This document shows, one piece after another, positions 42,969-52,233 of a stretch of 64,000 bases of DNA. The translations under genes and the position numbers were made by a program. A model generated the notes under the pieces. That model was not told the origin of the DNA and ran no database searches. It was given only the letters and a program-made list of their open reading frames with translations. Positions within the stretch are counted from its first letter, which is position 1; each line of letters opens with the position of its first letter. Origin of the DNA: Geothrix sp. SG200 (GTDB taxonomy: Bacteria > Acidobacteriota > Holophagae > Holophagales > Holophagaceae); assembly GCF_022808935.1 (NCBI RefSeq), contig NZ_JAKZFR010000001.1, forward strand, positions 310,001 through 374,000, in the 5' to 3' direction.

Positions 42969-43622
42969 TCACCGTGGGGGGACGGTCTGCAGCCCATGGA
43001 GGCAGAACTCCACGAGCAGCTCGGCCTCCTGGAAGGGGCTCCCGAACGGGGGGTGGTCGCCCCACAGCACCCGGTTGATGCCGGACATGGACCGGTGCCC
43101 GACGACCTGGCCGATGATCGTGATGCCGAGGAAGGCGACCTGGGCCGGGTTCAGGTCGGGCCGCAGGATGCGGAGACAGGTTGCGATGGCCTCGGCAGTC
43201 GGCCCGATGTACTGGCGGAACAGGGGGTGGAGGCTGGGCCGGGGTGACCGGAACTCCTGCACCCACAGCCGGGCCCCCCACTCCTCCATGGGCTGCCGTG
43301 CGGGCGAGGCCGGTGCGCCCTGCTCGTACATGAGGTGGATCTGCTCCCGCAGCAGGCGGATGGCCCCGGCCCGGTCCTGCGGATCCAGGGTCACGGGCGG
43401 AGTGGCGGGTCCCGCCTGGCGGCCCGTGCTTTCCAGGAGGAGCTTGAACACCTCCAGGTACAGCCCCTCCTTGTTGCCGAAGTAGTGGGAGAGCAGAGAC
43501 AGGGGACGCCCCGCCCGCTCCGCGATCATGCGCATGCTCGTGCCGTCGAACCCGTGATCGGCGAAGCAGGCCAGGGCGGCCAGAAGCAGGGCGGTGCGGG
43601 TGTCGGGGGTTGAGGTGTCCAT
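42969..43622 (-). CDS. TetR family regulator
   Basis: This protein of about 217 residues has an N-terminal TetR helix-turn-helix, TRTALLLAALACFADHGFDGTSMRMIAERAGRPLSLLSHYFGNKEGLY, and a C-terminal domain resembling that of the regulator at 41445, so they are probably paralogues. I use the ATG at 43622; tandem ATGs at 43637 and 43634 are in frame and possible. It converges with the broken beta-barrel gene; its targets are not evident. Confidence 0.88.
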   Translation of the reverse strand: MDTSTPDTRTALLLAALACFADHGFDGTSMRMIAERAGRPLSLLSHYFGNKEGLYLEVFKLLLESTGRQAGPATPPVTLDPQDRAGAIRLLREQIHLMYEQGAPASPARQPMEEWGARLWVQEFRSPRPSLHPLFRQYIGPTAEAIATCLRILRPDLNPAQVAFLGITIIGQVVGHRSMSGINRVLWGDHPPFGSPFQEAELLVEFCLHGLQTVPPR

Positions 43623-43637
43623 GCTGGACCCCATCAT

Positions 43638-43964
43638 ATCCAGCCGTGGGTTCGGCTCCTGACCGCATCCCGCACTGTCTCCGCGATCCTACTCGGAGGT
43701 GGGCCGTGCTCCGCATTTGGGATCGACCCATCGAGGCCGGATTCGAACTGCGCCTGGCCGCGCCAGCCGCCGGTCTCGCTCCGGCGCCACAGAGGCTCCA
43801 CCTCCGCGAGGAACGAGCGGGAGCGCCCTCCGGGGGAGGGTGCGTCAGGTGGAGAGTGGCGCCTGCCGAACCGGGCACCCCCGGCCTGAGGTTCGAATCC
43901 TCTCGATCTGAAGGATCGAGACACCAGAAAAAGGGGCCCGATTGGGCCCCATTTTCTGGTGTTT
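43638..43964. other. Intergenic region with a tRNA-like arm and bidirectional hairpin
   Basis: I see no protein-coding gene in this 327-base gap. Near its end is GAGGTTCGAATCCTCTCG (43888-43905), identical to the T-arm region of tRNA-Pro but in the opposite orientation; the tRNA copy is at 43974-43991. A local hairpin (TCTCGATC/GATCGAGA) follows it. I could not fold a complete second tRNA here, so it may be a remnant. Confidence 0.5.
43922..43961. terminator. Bidirectional intrinsic terminator of tRNA-Pro
   Basis: The inner stem GGGGCCC/GGGCCCC (43933-43939 and 43944-43950, loop GATT) is extended by CACCAGAAAA/TTTTCTGGTG on the outside. Read on the minus strand after tRNA-Pro, the inner stem is followed by a run of T. 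Read on the plus strand, it is followed by ATTTTC. It begins 3 bases past the tRNA CCA end. Confidence 0.8.
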
Positions 43965-44041
<77 letters not shown>

Positions 44042-44076
44042 TGAACCATTGACTCTAGACCGGGTGGGGCCTCAGG

Positions 44077-44478
44077 TCAAGGTTTGACTGGATGGGACAG
44101 CCGTTCGTACAGGGCGCGCACGGACTTGAGGATGGGCTGGAGGTCGGAGCTCGTCCGCAGAAGCCGGGGGATCGTGGGCTTGGGCTTCACGGCGGGGGCC
44201 GCGGGAAGCTCCTCCGCGTCGAGGCCGAGATCGAGGCGCTGTACGAGGTGGCCATGGGCCAGAAGCTCCGCGCAGTCGGCCACGGTGAGGCCTTCGGCCA
44301 GCCAGGCCTTGATGCGCCTCAGGCGGGGCAGTTCGTCCACATGGTAGTAGCGGAGGTTGCCCTTGCTGCGCCGGGGCTTGATGTCGGGGATGACGTCTTC
44401 CCAGTACCGCAGGTCCTTGGGACCGACGCCGATGAGCAGGGCGGCTTCACCGATCTTGAACCACTTCTTGTCACTCAC
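44077..44478 (-). CDS. MerR family transcriptional regulator
   Basis: This is a 133-residue protein with an N-terminal MerR-type winged helix, [70 protein letters not shown]. The C-terminal part is short and has no metal-binding cysteine signature. The start is GTG at 44478 with GGAGGCGGG upstream; an open frame to 44559 extends into hairpin DNA. It lies downstream of the NtrX-like gene, separated by two hairpins. Confidence 0.88.
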   Translation of the reverse strand: MSDKKWFKIGEAALLIGVGPKDLRYWEDVIPDIKPRRSKGNLRYYHVDELPRLRRIKAWLAEGLTVADCAELLAHGHLVQRLDLGLDAEELPAAPAVKPKPTIPRLLRTSSDLQPILKSVRALYERLSHPVKP

Positions 44479-44526
44479 GGCCCGCCTCCGACCGTCGTGA
44501 TTCACTCCCTGTGGGGACCCCGCTCC

Positions 44527-44568
44527 GCAGGCTCCCCCGGAGCCTGCTCCGCGACCCACATGGTCGCG
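44527..44568 (-). terminator. Tandem hairpins after the NtrX-like gene
   Basis: Two adjacent perfect stem-loops occur: GCAGGCTCC/GGAGCCTGC (44527-44547, loop CCC) and CGCGACC/GGTCGCG (44550-44568, loop CACAT). They lie 38 bases downstream of the response-regulator stop codon. They lack a T-run. Confidence 0.5.
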
Positions 44569-44606
44569 AGTTCTTGAACCACGTCTTCTCGGCCATGGCG
44601 CGCTGC

Positions 44607-45986
44607 CTAGCTCTCCCTGGGCTCGATGCCCAGGGCCTTGAGGCGCTTGTAGAGGTTGGAGCGGTCCACGCCCACGCGCTCGGCCACGCGGGTCATGTTG
44701 CCGCTCTGGAGCTTCATTTCCCGCTGCAGGTACTGGGCCTCGAACCAGTCGCGGGCCTCCTTGAGGCTGGGGAACTCCGGGAACGAGAAGGGATCGGGCT
44801 CGGCCAGATGCCGGGCGGCCAGGGCGCCCAGGTCGCGGGGGCCGATCTCGGCGCCGCGCCCCAGGATGACGGCGCGCTCCATGAGGTTCTTCAGCTCGCG
44901 CACGTTGCCCGGCCAGTCGTGGCGCAGGAGGGTGTCCTTGGCCTCGGGGCCCAGGTGCCTGGGCGGACGCCCGTACTGGCGGCCGATGCGGCTGATGAAC
45001 GCCTCCGCCAGCGGCAGGATGTCCTCGGGCCGCTCGCGCAGGGGGGGGATGCGCAGGGGTACGACGGCCAGACGGAAATACAGGTCCTCGCGGAAGCGAC
45101 CCTTGGTGATCTCGCCGGCCAGGTCCTTGTTGGTGGCGGCGATGACGCGCACGTCCACGCCCACGGCCCCGCCCCCACCCACGGGCTCCACGCGGCCCTC
45201 CTGGAGGGCGCGCAGGACCTTCGCCTGGGTCTTGAGCGACATGTCGCCGACTTCGTCGAGGAACAGCGTCCCGCCGTCGGCCTCGCGGAACTTGCCCTTC
45301 TGGTCGCGGACGGCGCCCGTGAAGGCGCCCTTCTGGTGGCCGAACAGTTCGCTCTCGATGAGCTCCTCGGGGATGGCGGCGCAGTTCACCTCCACGAAGG
45401 GCGCGTCCTTGCGGGGGCTCTGCTGGTGGATGAGGCGCGCCACCTCCTCCTTGCCGCTGCCGTTCTCGCCGGTGAGCAGCACGCGGCCTTCCGTGGGGGC
45501 CACGAGAGCCACGTCGGCCATGAGCCGCTTCATGGCGGGGCTGTCCGCCAGGAAGAAGCGCCCGCCCTCCACCGCGGCGTGCAGCCTCTGGTTCTCCTGC
45601 TCCAGCCGGGACTGCCGCAGGGCGTTGCCGGTCACCAGCAGCAGGCGGTCCAGGTCGATGGGCTTCTCAAGGAAGTCGAAGGCGCCCAGCTTGGTGGCCT
45701 GGAGGGCCGTGTCGATGCTGGCGTGGCCGGAGATCATCACCACGGGCAGGTCGGAGCGGATCTGCTTGGCCTGCTTCAGGGTCTCCAGGCCGTCCTGGCC
45801 CGGCAGCCAGACATCGAGCAGCATGAGCTGGATGCCCTCGCCATCCGGGTTGTGGAGCAGGTCGATGGCCTGCTCGCCCCGCTCGGCCTTCACCACGTGG
45901 TAGCCCTCATCCTTGAGGGCTTCGCCCAGGGACCGCCGGATGCCCGGCTCGTCATCCACCAGGAGGATGGTCGTGGGGACAGTCAT
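44607..45986 (-). CDS. NtrX-like sigma-54 dependent response regulator
   Basis: This 459-residue protein has three domains. A receiver (1-120, phosphoacceptor Asp58 in LLDVWLP) precedes an AAA+ domain (about 140-370, Walker A TGENGSGK, sigma-54 contact loop GAFTGA, LFLDEVGDM), and a Fis-type helix-turn-helix (NMTRVAERVGVDRSNLYKRLKALGIE) follows. The architecture and sequence match NtrX. No kinase is adjacent; the NtrY-like kinase at 23882 is a candidate partner. It comes after torD, suggesting coregulation with the molybdoenzyme operon. Confidence 0.93.
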   Translation of the reverse strand: MTVPTTILLVDDEPGIRRSLGEALKDEGYHVVKAERGEQAIDLLHNPDGEGIQLMLLDVWLPGQDGLETLKQAKQIRSDLPVVMISGHASIDTALQATKLGAFDFLEKPIDLDRLLLVTGNALRQSRLEQENQRLHAAVEGGRFFLADSPAMKRLMADVALVAPTEGRVLLTGENGSGKEEVARLIHQQSPRKDAPFVEVNCAAIPEELIESELFGHQKGAFTGAVRDQKGKFREADGGTLFLDEVGDMSLKTQAKVLRALQEGRVEPVGGGGAVGVDVRVIAATNKDLAGEITKGRFREDLYFRLAVVPLRIPPLRERPEDILPLAEAFISRIGRQYGRPPRHLGPEAKDTLLRHDWPGNVRELKNLMERAVILGRGAEIGPRDLGALAARHLAEPDPFSFPEFPSLKEARDWFEAQYLQREMKLQSGNMTRVAERVGVDRSNLYKRLKALGIEPRES

Positions 45987-46033
45987 GGCTCCATGCTGGA
46001 CGCGGGGCAAGCCTTTGTCCAGCAGGGGGTTGG

Positions 46034-46621
46034 CTAGATTTCCGCCAGCGCCTTCTCGGCTTCCGGCAGCAGGGCCGCGGCCAGTTCCGAAGCGGCCAGG
46101 TAGTAGGGATGGGCCTGCACCTGGGGCAGCTGTTCGGCCACCACCGCCGTGAAGGGGCGCAGGTGCTTCTGAATCAGGCGTTGGGCCAGTTCCACGTACC
46201 GGTCGCGCTCCGCCAGGTCGCCTTCGATCACCTGGGCCAGGAGGTAGCTGAGGCAGGAAAGCTCCAGGCCCAGGTGGTCGGGCGGGATGCCGAGATCCTC
46301 CTGGAGGCTGATGTCGGCCTCGTCGTAGATGGCCTTGAGGGGCTCCAGCACCTCGGGGGCCATGTGGTGGCCCCGGGCCTGGACGGACTCGAAGAGGTGG
46401 ACCGTGTCCGAGTCCTTGGCGTGGAGGAACAGCCGGGCGTATTCCACGGGCTGGTCCTCCGCGGAGAGGGCGGACTCCGCCATCCGGCCGAGGGGAGACG
46501 CCAGGGAGGGGCTGGAGCAGCCGTCCAGCAGCTGCTTCAGCCCCTCCTTGAGGTCGGCGTCGGGCTCCAGGAAGGCTTCGGCGAGGATCTGGGCGAGGTC
46601 TGCCTGGAGCGCGAGCGACAT
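46034..46621 (-). CDS. TorD/DmsD family molybdoenzyme chaperone
   Basis: This 195-residue helical cytoplasmic protein matches the TorD/DmsD/NarJ chaperones that guide cofactor insertion and Tat export of complex iron-sulfur molybdoenzymes. Diagnostic parts are VEYARLFLHAKDSDTVHLFESVQ and DHLGLELSCLSYLLAQ. It follows the NrfD-type membrane subunit by 12 bases and should be dedicated to the PsrA-type enzyme of this operon. Confidence 0.88.
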   Translation of the reverse strand: MSLALQADLAQILAEAFLEPDADLKEGLKQLLDGCSSPSLASPLGRMAESALSAEDQPVEYARLFLHAKDSDTVHLFESVQARGHHMAPEVLEPLKAIYDEADISLQEDLGIPPDHLGLELSCLSYLLAQVIEGDLAERDRYVELAQRLIQKHLRPFTAVVAEQLPQVQAHPYYLAASELAAALLPEAEKALAEI

Positions 46622-46633
46622 GGGTGATCCTTC

Positions 46634-47614
46634 CTAGCGCAGCATTCCCATCCGGTGGAAGCTGCTCACCTGGCCAGCGTAGACGAAGATGTAGCGGAGC
46701 AGGAAGCCTCCGAAGAGCACGAGGCCCGCGGCGGTCAGGGCCATGCGGCGGCTGCCGTGGAATTCGTGGCCCTTGAAGATGCTGGGGAAGAGTTCGTAGA
46801 CCTCGATGGCCAGGGGCACCAGGAGGCCCAGGAAGAGGAAGAACACCCAGAAGACCACGGTGTAGGGACCGCCGAGGATGAGGGTCAGGGCGTCCTTCAC
46901 GGCCTGGGACGAGAGCTGCCCGTGGATGATGTAGGGCAGGATGATGAACAGCTCCAGGGAGATGAACACCACATCCAGGGTTACCAGGAACTTGGTCTCG
47001 TGCTTCTCGATGGGGTTCTTCCGGTCCAGCAGCATGGCGAGCAGCAGGGCCGCGGAGCCGCTGGAGAGGGCGGAGAACAGGAACATCTGGGCCACCAGGT
47101 TGGTGTTCCAGAACGGCCGGGCCGAGACGGCGCCCAGCAGCACGCCGGTGTAGATGCCCACGCCGATGGAGAAGGGGAAGCCCACCATGGCGATCTTCTC
47201 GCGCCAGGAGGAGATGTCCACGTTCAGACGATGCACCTGCTTCCAGGTCGCGGGGATCTTGCTGAAGATCCACTTGCGCTCATCCTCCTTCAGCCAGGCG
47301 AAGAGGTAGACGAAGGCGATGAGGGTGAAGATGGTCAGCAGGTAGGAGCCGATGGACATCGGGCTCTGCCAGCGGAAGTGCAGGAACAGCTTGTAGAAGC
47401 GGTACCAGTTCCCCAGGTCGAGGATGAGCAGGCCGGAGCCAATGGCCACGGGCCAGGGGGCCAGGAGGGCGCCCATGCGGGCGACCTTGGCGTAGACGGG
47501 CTTGTCGTCGACGGTCAGGTAGTTCGCCAGGCCCGCGGCGAAGAACAGCCCCGCGGAAAGGCCACCCAGGAACAGGTAGACGACGATGAGGAGACCCCAA
47601 TTGAACTCGTGCAT
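46634..47614 (-). CDS. NrfD/PsrC family membrane quinol-binding subunit
   Basis: This 326-residue membrane subunit has about eight hydrophobic spans and the NrfD family N-terminus EFNWGLLIVVYLFLGGLSAGLFFAAGLANYL. It also has the family segment PFSIGVGIYTGVLLGAVSARPFWNTNLV. It takes electrons from menaquinol and passes them to the ferredoxin subunit, or the reverse. It follows the ferredoxin subunit by 9 bases. Confidence 0.93.
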   Translation of the reverse strand: MHEFNWGLLIVVYLFLGGLSAGLFFAAGLANYLTVDDKPVYAKVARMGALLAPWPVAIGSGLLILDLGNWYRFYKLFLHFRWQSPMSIGSYLLTIFTLIAFVYLFAWLKEDERKWIFSKIPATWKQVHRLNVDISSWREKIAMVGFPFSIGVGIYTGVLLGAVSARPFWNTNLVAQMFLFSALSSGSAALLLAMLLDRKNPIEKHETKFLVTLDVVFISLELFIILPYIIHGQLSSQAVKDALTLILGGPYTVVFWVFFLFLGLLVPLAIEVYELFPSIFKGHEFHGSRRMALTAAGLVLFGGFLLRYIFVYAGQVSSFHRMGMLR

Positions 47615-47623
47615 GGCTTCCTC

Positions 47624-48175
47624 CTAGAGCAGGTAATAGAGTTGGGGGCCGTTGCCCGTCTGGGGTTCCTTCACGCGGTAGCGCCGCGTGGAGAGCAGCT
47701 CGTGGATCCGGGCGGTGGGATCCTCCAGATCGCCGAAGACGCGCACCTTGGAGGGGCAGGTCTCGACGCAGGCCGGGATGTCGCCCTTGTCCACGCGGTG
47801 GCTGCAGAAGGTGCACTTGTCCACCACGCCCTCTTCCTCGTTGAAGTAGCGGGCGTCGTAGGGGCAGGCGACCATGCAGTAGCGGCAGCCGATGCATTCG
47901 TCGTAGTTCACGAGGACGATGCCGTCCTTGCGCTGCCAGGAGGCCCCGGTGGGGCACACGCGGACGCAGGAGGGATCCGCGCAGTGGTGGCACTGCTCAG
48001 GCTCGAAGTTGATGCTCAGCTTGGGGTACTCGCCCTTCCGCTCCTCGTTGATGCGGTTCCGGAAGTTGCCCACGGGAACCTTGTTCTCGGCCTTGCAAGC
48101 CACGACGCAGGCCTTGCAGTTGATGCATTTCCTGGAGTCGATGACGAGGGCGTAGCGCTTCTTCTTGATGGCCAT
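47624..48175 (-). CDS. 4Fe-4S ferredoxin-type electron transfer subunit (PsrB/DmsB-like)
   Basis: This 183-residue protein has four cysteine groups: CINCKACVVACK, CHHCADPSCVRVCP, CIGCRYCMVACPYDARYF, and CTFCSHRVDKGDIPACVETCP. Sixteen cysteines imply four [4Fe-4S] clusters. It has no Tat signal, so it is probably co-exported with the catalytic subunit. It links the membrane quinol subunit to the molybdoenzyme. It lies 12 bases after the catalytic gene's stop. Confidence 0.95.
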   Translation of the reverse strand: MAIKKKRYALVIDSRKCINCKACVVACKAENKVPVGNFRNRINEERKGEYPKLSINFEPEQCHHCADPSCVRVCPTGASWQRKDGIVLVNYDECIGCRYCMVACPYDARYFNEEEGVVDKCTFCSHRVDKGDIPACVETCPSKVRVFGDLEDPTARIHELLSTRRYRVKEPQTGNGPQLYYLL

Positions 48176-48187
48176 GGTTCACCCTCC

Positions 48188-50374
48188 TCAGGCGTTCGCG
48201 ACTTTGACGAAGGTTTCGTGGAAGGCCGCGTTCCCGGAGACCTTGTCCCAGGCGGTCTCGAGGATCACGGCATCGCTGGCGCCCACGTTGTAGACGAGGC
48301 TCTGCATCTTCGACTTTTTGCCGAAGCCGTGGAGCATGAACACGCAGTCCGGGCGGATCTCCTCGGTGACGCGGGCCTTGAGCTTCACGCTGCCCACGCT
48401 GCTGGTGACCGTGATGTAGCTGCCATCCTTGATCCCGAGCCGCTCAGCGGGCTTGGGATTGATCCAGAGGTCGTTCTCCTTCATGAACTCGTGCAGCCAG
48501 ACGTTGTTGGACTGGTTGGCGTGGGTGAAGTAGCCCACGCGGCCCAGGATGAGTCGGAACTGGTCGTTCCGGGGCTGGGGCTGGGCCGTGTAGACAGGCA
48601 GGGGGTCGTGGCCGGCCTCCTGGAGGCGCTCCGAGAAGAGCTCGATCTTGCCGCTCTTGGTGACGAAGCGGTGCTCCGGGTTCAGGGTCTTGCCATAGCT
48701 GGGCTGGCCGCTGGCGGCCCAGACGCCGTGCTTCTTCATGTGCTCGGCGGCCATGGGGATGGGCAGGTCCTTGAACTCCGCCTCGACCCACTGGTCGATG
48801 GTGTAGTCGAAGTAGTCGCTGAGGCCCAGTCGCTTGGCGAGGCCCTGGACGATCTCGAGGTTCGGCTTCGTGTCGTGGATGGGCTTGACCACCTGCTGGC
48901 GGTAGACCACGGCGGGCCAGATGCCGGGCATCACCTCCACGGGATCCGTGCGCTCCAGGTAGGCGCTCTCGGGGAAGACCACGTCCGCATACCAGGCCAT
49001 GTCGCTCATCTGCAGGTCGATGACGCCGATGAAGTCCATCTGCTCGATCATCTTCATGGTCTTGGCCTGGTCGGGCAGGGAGTTCATGGGGTCCTGCTTG
49101 TAGACCATCCAGCCCTTCACGGGGTAGGGCTTCCCGCTGAGGACGTTCTCGCGGAGCTTGAGGTAGACGCCGTCGCCCTTGGCGGCGAGAGGGAAGGCGG
49201 TCTCGATCTCGTCCACCCGGGCGGCCTTGGGCTCGTCCCAGGGCATGAACAGGAACTCGCCCTTCGGCAGCTTGGCGTTGGGCACCATGCCGCCCATCTG
49301 GTCCCAGTTGCCGACGATGGCGTTGAGGATGGCCTGGGCGCGGCGCATCTGGAAGTCGTTCTGGTACCACGAGGACCGGCGGCCCGCGTAGTAGAGGGCC
49401 CGGGCGCCCGCATCAGCGAACTCGCGGGCGATGCGGACGATGTCCGCGGCGGGGATCTCGGTCTCCTTCTCGGCCCACTCCGGCGTGTACTGCTTCACGT
49501 GCTCGGCGAGCTGGTCGAAGCCGGTGGTGTAGGTGGCGACGAAGTCCTTGCTGTGGCGGCCCTCCTTGATGATCACGTGGATCATGGCGAGGATGAAGGC
49601 CAGGTCGGAGCCGGGCTTGATGGGGTACCACTCGTCAGCCTTGGCGGCGGTGACGGTGAAGCGGGGGTCGAGGTAGACCAGCTTGGCCTTGCGCTCCATC
49701 ACGCCGCCGATGAGGTCCATCGTGTCGGGCGTGATGATGCTCTCGAAGCGGTTGGCGCCGGACATGATGACGAACTTGCTGTTCAGCAGGTCGAAGCTCG
49801 GGACCGTGCCGAAGGTGGCGCTGTAGGCCAGGTTCACCGAGGCGAGGCACAGCGTCGGATGGCGCACGATGTTGGGAGAGCCGAAGGCCAGGCCCAGGTT
49901 CTTGAAGAAGACCTCCTGGAAGCCCTCGGTGGAGGACCAGAGAGTGCCCTGCGGACCGTACTTGTCCTTCACCTCGGACAGCTTCTTGGCCGCGAAGTCG
50001 AAGGCCTCGTCCCAGCTCACGGGCTTCCACTTGCCCTCGCCCCGGGCGCCCACGCGGATCATGGGCTGCTTGATGCGGTCGGGATCGTAGACCTGCTTGA
50101 TGGCCGCGTTGCCGCGGGCGCACAGCATGTCGCGGGACTTGGGGTTCTCGGGGTTGGGGTTCAGCTTCTTGACGAAGCCGCCCTCGACCACGGCAATGGC
50201 CGAACACTTGTTCGGGCACAACTCGCAGGTCGTCGGGATCTCCTTCGTTTCTGCGGCGGAGCTGCGCCCCTTCTTGAAGTATCTGAGGCATCCCACCTGT
50301 GTGGCGGCGACGGCCCCCGCGGTGGCGCCCGCGCTTTTCAGGAACAGCCGGCGATCCATGCGAATCGTTCCCAT
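48188..50374 (-). CDS. Tat-exported molybdopterin oxidoreductase, PsrA/PhsA-like catalytic subunit
   Basis: This 728-residue enzyme starts with a Tat signal (DRRLFLKSAG, Arg8-Arg9). A [4Fe-4S] cluster is held by Cys50, Cys53, Cys57 and Cys85. The molybdenum ligand is probably Cys176 in RHPTLCLAS, as in polysulfide, thiosulfate and arsenate reductases of the DMSO reductase family; nitrate reductases of the NarG type have Asp. GQPSYGKTLNPEHRFVTKSGKIELFSERL and the C-terminal FMLHGFGKK are also typical. The true substrate is not clear; polysulfide or thiosulfate are the best guesses. The porin and cytochrome c upstream are unusual partners. Confidence 0.92.
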   Translation of the reverse strand: MGTIRMDRRLFLKSAGATAGAVAATQVGCLRYFKKGRSSAAETKEIPTTCELCPNKCSAIAVVEGGFVKKLNPNPENPKSRDMLCARGNAAIKQVYDPDRIKQPMIRVGARGEGKWKPVSWDEAFDFAAKKLSEVKDKYGPQGTLWSSTEGFQEVFFKNLGLAFGSPNIVRHPTLCLASVNLAYSATFGTVPSFDLLNSKFVIMSGANRFESIITPDTMDLIGGVMERKAKLVYLDPRFTVTAAKADEWYPIKPGSDLAFILAMIHVIIKEGRHSKDFVATYTTGFDQLAEHVKQYTPEWAEKETEIPAADIVRIAREFADAGARALYYAGRRSSWYQNDFQMRRAQAILNAIVGNWDQMGGMVPNAKLPKGEFLFMPWDEPKAARVDEIETAFPLAAKGDGVYLKLRENVLSGKPYPVKGWMVYKQDPMNSLPDQAKTMKMIEQMDFIGVIDLQMSDMAWYADVVFPESAYLERTDPVEVMPGIWPAVVYRQQVVKPIHDTKPNLEIVQGLAKRLGLSDYFDYTIDQWVEAEFKDLPIPMAAEHMKKHGVWAASGQPSYGKTLNPEHRFVTKSGKIELFSERLQEAGHDPLPVYTAQPQPRNDQFRLILGRVGYFTHANQSNNVWLHEFMKENDLWINPKPAERLGIKDGSYITVTSSVGSVKLKARVTEEIRPDCVFMLHGFGKKSKMQSLVYNVGASDAVILETAWDKVSGNAAFHETFVKVANA

Positions 50375-50454
50375 CGTGGTCTCCCTGGTGATGCGAGGAA
50401 GGGTGGTGGAGGACGGGCCGGAGGGTCGCCCCTCCGGCCCGCGGTTTCAGGTCT

Positions 50455-52176
50455 CTAGAACGTCACTTCGATGGCGGCGTAGGTGTTCTTCACCCGGGCC
50501 GGGAAGCTGTACTGGAGCATGGGGTTCTTGCTCAGGTCGTAGGCGTCTTCCCAGCTCTGGCCAGGCATGGCGCCGGGGCCGATCTGCCAGCCGCTGAAGG
50601 CGTGGCTGTACTTGTAGTCCAGGTAGCCCAGGCGGAGGGCGGCGTTCTTGGCGAAGCGCCAGTGGATGTAGCCTTCCCACACGTCGCCGCGCGTGCCCAG
50701 CTTCTCGCTGTACTCGCCGGTGGCGGGGTTGTAGGTGAACCAGCGCGGCGAACCGTGGTTGAACTCGACGCCGATCCCGAGCTTCTCGGTGGGATCCCAG
50801 CGCATGCCGGCGTAGTAGGCCGTGGCGGTGTGGCTGTGATCGGGATCGCCCATGAGGCCGCCGAAGCCGGCGAGCTGCTGGGTGCCGGTGGGGTATCCGG
50901 GAGGCATCACGGCCGGGAAGTCCCAGTAGGCGCCGTACTGCGACACCTTGCCGTTCGGATGGCTCTTGATGTAGCCGCCGCTCAGGAAGTAGGTGAACTG
51001 GTCGCCCACCTTGTGCTTCCAGGTCATGGTCCACTGGTCCATGTCGCCGAGGTTGTTGGTGGCGGTCACGTACTGGCTGGCGGGCATGCCGCCGATCCCG
51101 GGCATGGCGGGGATCGGGAAGTTGTTCAGGCTGCCGTACGGGATGTCCATCATGTTCCCGAAGCGGTTGTAGCCCAGGTAGAAGTTGGCGCTCTGGACGC
51201 TCTCGCCGATCTGGAACAGCAGGGGCATGTCGAACATGGCGCCGAGGACGGTGGTGTCCTTCAGGGGGCCGATGCTGGCGACCTGCATGGAGGCGTTCTG
51301 CATGTTCGGCTGGCCGGTGGTGGTGTTGATGTCCACGTTGGTGAAGTTGAAGCCCACGGGGGCCGCGTTGGTCTTCACCAGGCCGCCGCCGCCGAAGCCG
51401 GACTCGTAGCCCACGCCGTAGCAGATGCCGAGCAGGGTGCCTTCGGGCAGGCCGAGCTTCTCGAGCTGGAACTTCCAGCCGAGACCGTCGATGGTGGCAT
51501 TCACGGCCAGGGCCTGGGGCGTGGCCTGGCGCTCACCGCCCTCGCGGACTTCGAACGGCGGGCCATCCGTGGTGTTCTGGCGACCGATGGACAGGATGCT
51601 GGCGAGCGAGTTGAAGTGGTAGACCAGGCTGGCGCGCTCGACGCGCAGCACGTCGGTGCTGGGGATCTTGCCGGAGTTGAAGGAGTTCGCGACGGTGTTC
51701 GGCGAGCCGTTGAAGGTCGGCACGTCGGCGCCGCCATGGACCTTGTACATCACGAGGCGGCCCATGATCTTGGCGTTCTCGTTGATGGTGATGCCCATCT
51801 TCAGGCGCAGACGGGTGGACCACTGGACGGAGTTGCTCCAGTCCTGATCGGGGACCTGCTGCGTCAGCGGCATGGGCATGCCCGTCGCCGGGTTCTGGGC
51901 GAAGCCCATGAAGGCCTGGTAGGGCTTGAAGTGCCAGGTGGTGCTGTCGAAGCGGGTGCGAAGATCGCCGCCCCACTGGATGTTGTCGCCGGCGACCTTG
52001 GTCTCGACCTTGGTCAGGCGGGTGTCCACTTCCTGTGCGGCGGCGGCCTTCTCTTCGACGGCCTTGAGCTGGACCTTCAACTGCTCGATCTGCTTCTGCA
52101 GGTCCTGGGCGGACTGGGCGCTGAGGGCCGCGGGCGCCAGCATGGCGACCAGGGCGAGCGCGATTCTGGAATTCAT
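50455..52176 (-). CDS. Outer-membrane porin, DUF3373-like
   Basis: This 573-residue protein has a signal peptide (about 1-20, ending SAQ). A short coiled coil (QDLQKQIEQLKVQLKAVEEKAAAAQEVDTRLTKVETKV) follows, then a long beta-rich barrel that ends KNTYAAIEVTF with the terminal Phe of outer-membrane proteins. Its overall design matches DUF3373-type porins. It lies between the molybdoenzyme and a small cytochrome c gene in one operon, suggesting that it admits the respiratory substrate or its product. The ATG is at 52176. Confidence 0.85.
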   Translation of the reverse strand: MNSRIALALVAMLAPAALSAQSAQDLQKQIEQLKVQLKAVEEKAAAAQEVDTRLTKVETKVAGDNIQWGGDLRTRFDSTTWHFKPYQAFMGFAQNPATGMPMPLTQQVPDQDWSNSVQWSTRLRLKMGITINENAKIMGRLVMYKVHGGADVPTFNGSPNTVANSFNSGKIPSTDVLRVERASLVYHFNSLASILSIGRQNTTDGPPFEVREGGERQATPQALAVNATIDGLGWKFQLEKLGLPEGTLLGICYGVGYESGFGGGGLVKTNAAPVGFNFTNVDINTTTGQPNMQNASMQVASIGPLKDTTVLGAMFDMPLLFQIGESVQSANFYLGYNRFGNMMDIPYGSLNNFPIPAMPGIGGMPASQYVTATNNLGDMDQWTMTWKHKVGDQFTYFLSGGYIKSHPNGKVSQYGAYWDFPAVMPPGYPTGTQQLAGFGGLMGDPDHSHTATAYYAGMRWDPTEKLGIGVEFNHGSPRWFTYNPATGEYSEKLGTRGDVWEGYIHWRFAKNAALRLGYLDYKYSHAFSGWQIGPGAMPGQSWEDAYDLSKNPMLQYSFPARVKNTYAAIEVTF

Positions 52177-52233
52177 GACGTATGCCTCCGGGGTGAGGGG
52201 TTCAAGGGCAGGGGTTCGGATGCGAGGCTGGGA

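Noticed and set aside
43700-43910. Second complete tRNA on the plus strand
   Set aside because: The T-arm is present, but I could not pair an acceptor stem or a 5-bp anticodon stem; kept only as a remnant.
46655-50458. Very long plus-strand frame (over 1200 codons) opposite the NrfD/ferredoxin/molybdoenzyme genes
   Set aside because: It spans three well-supported genes in antisense and has no recognisable domain.
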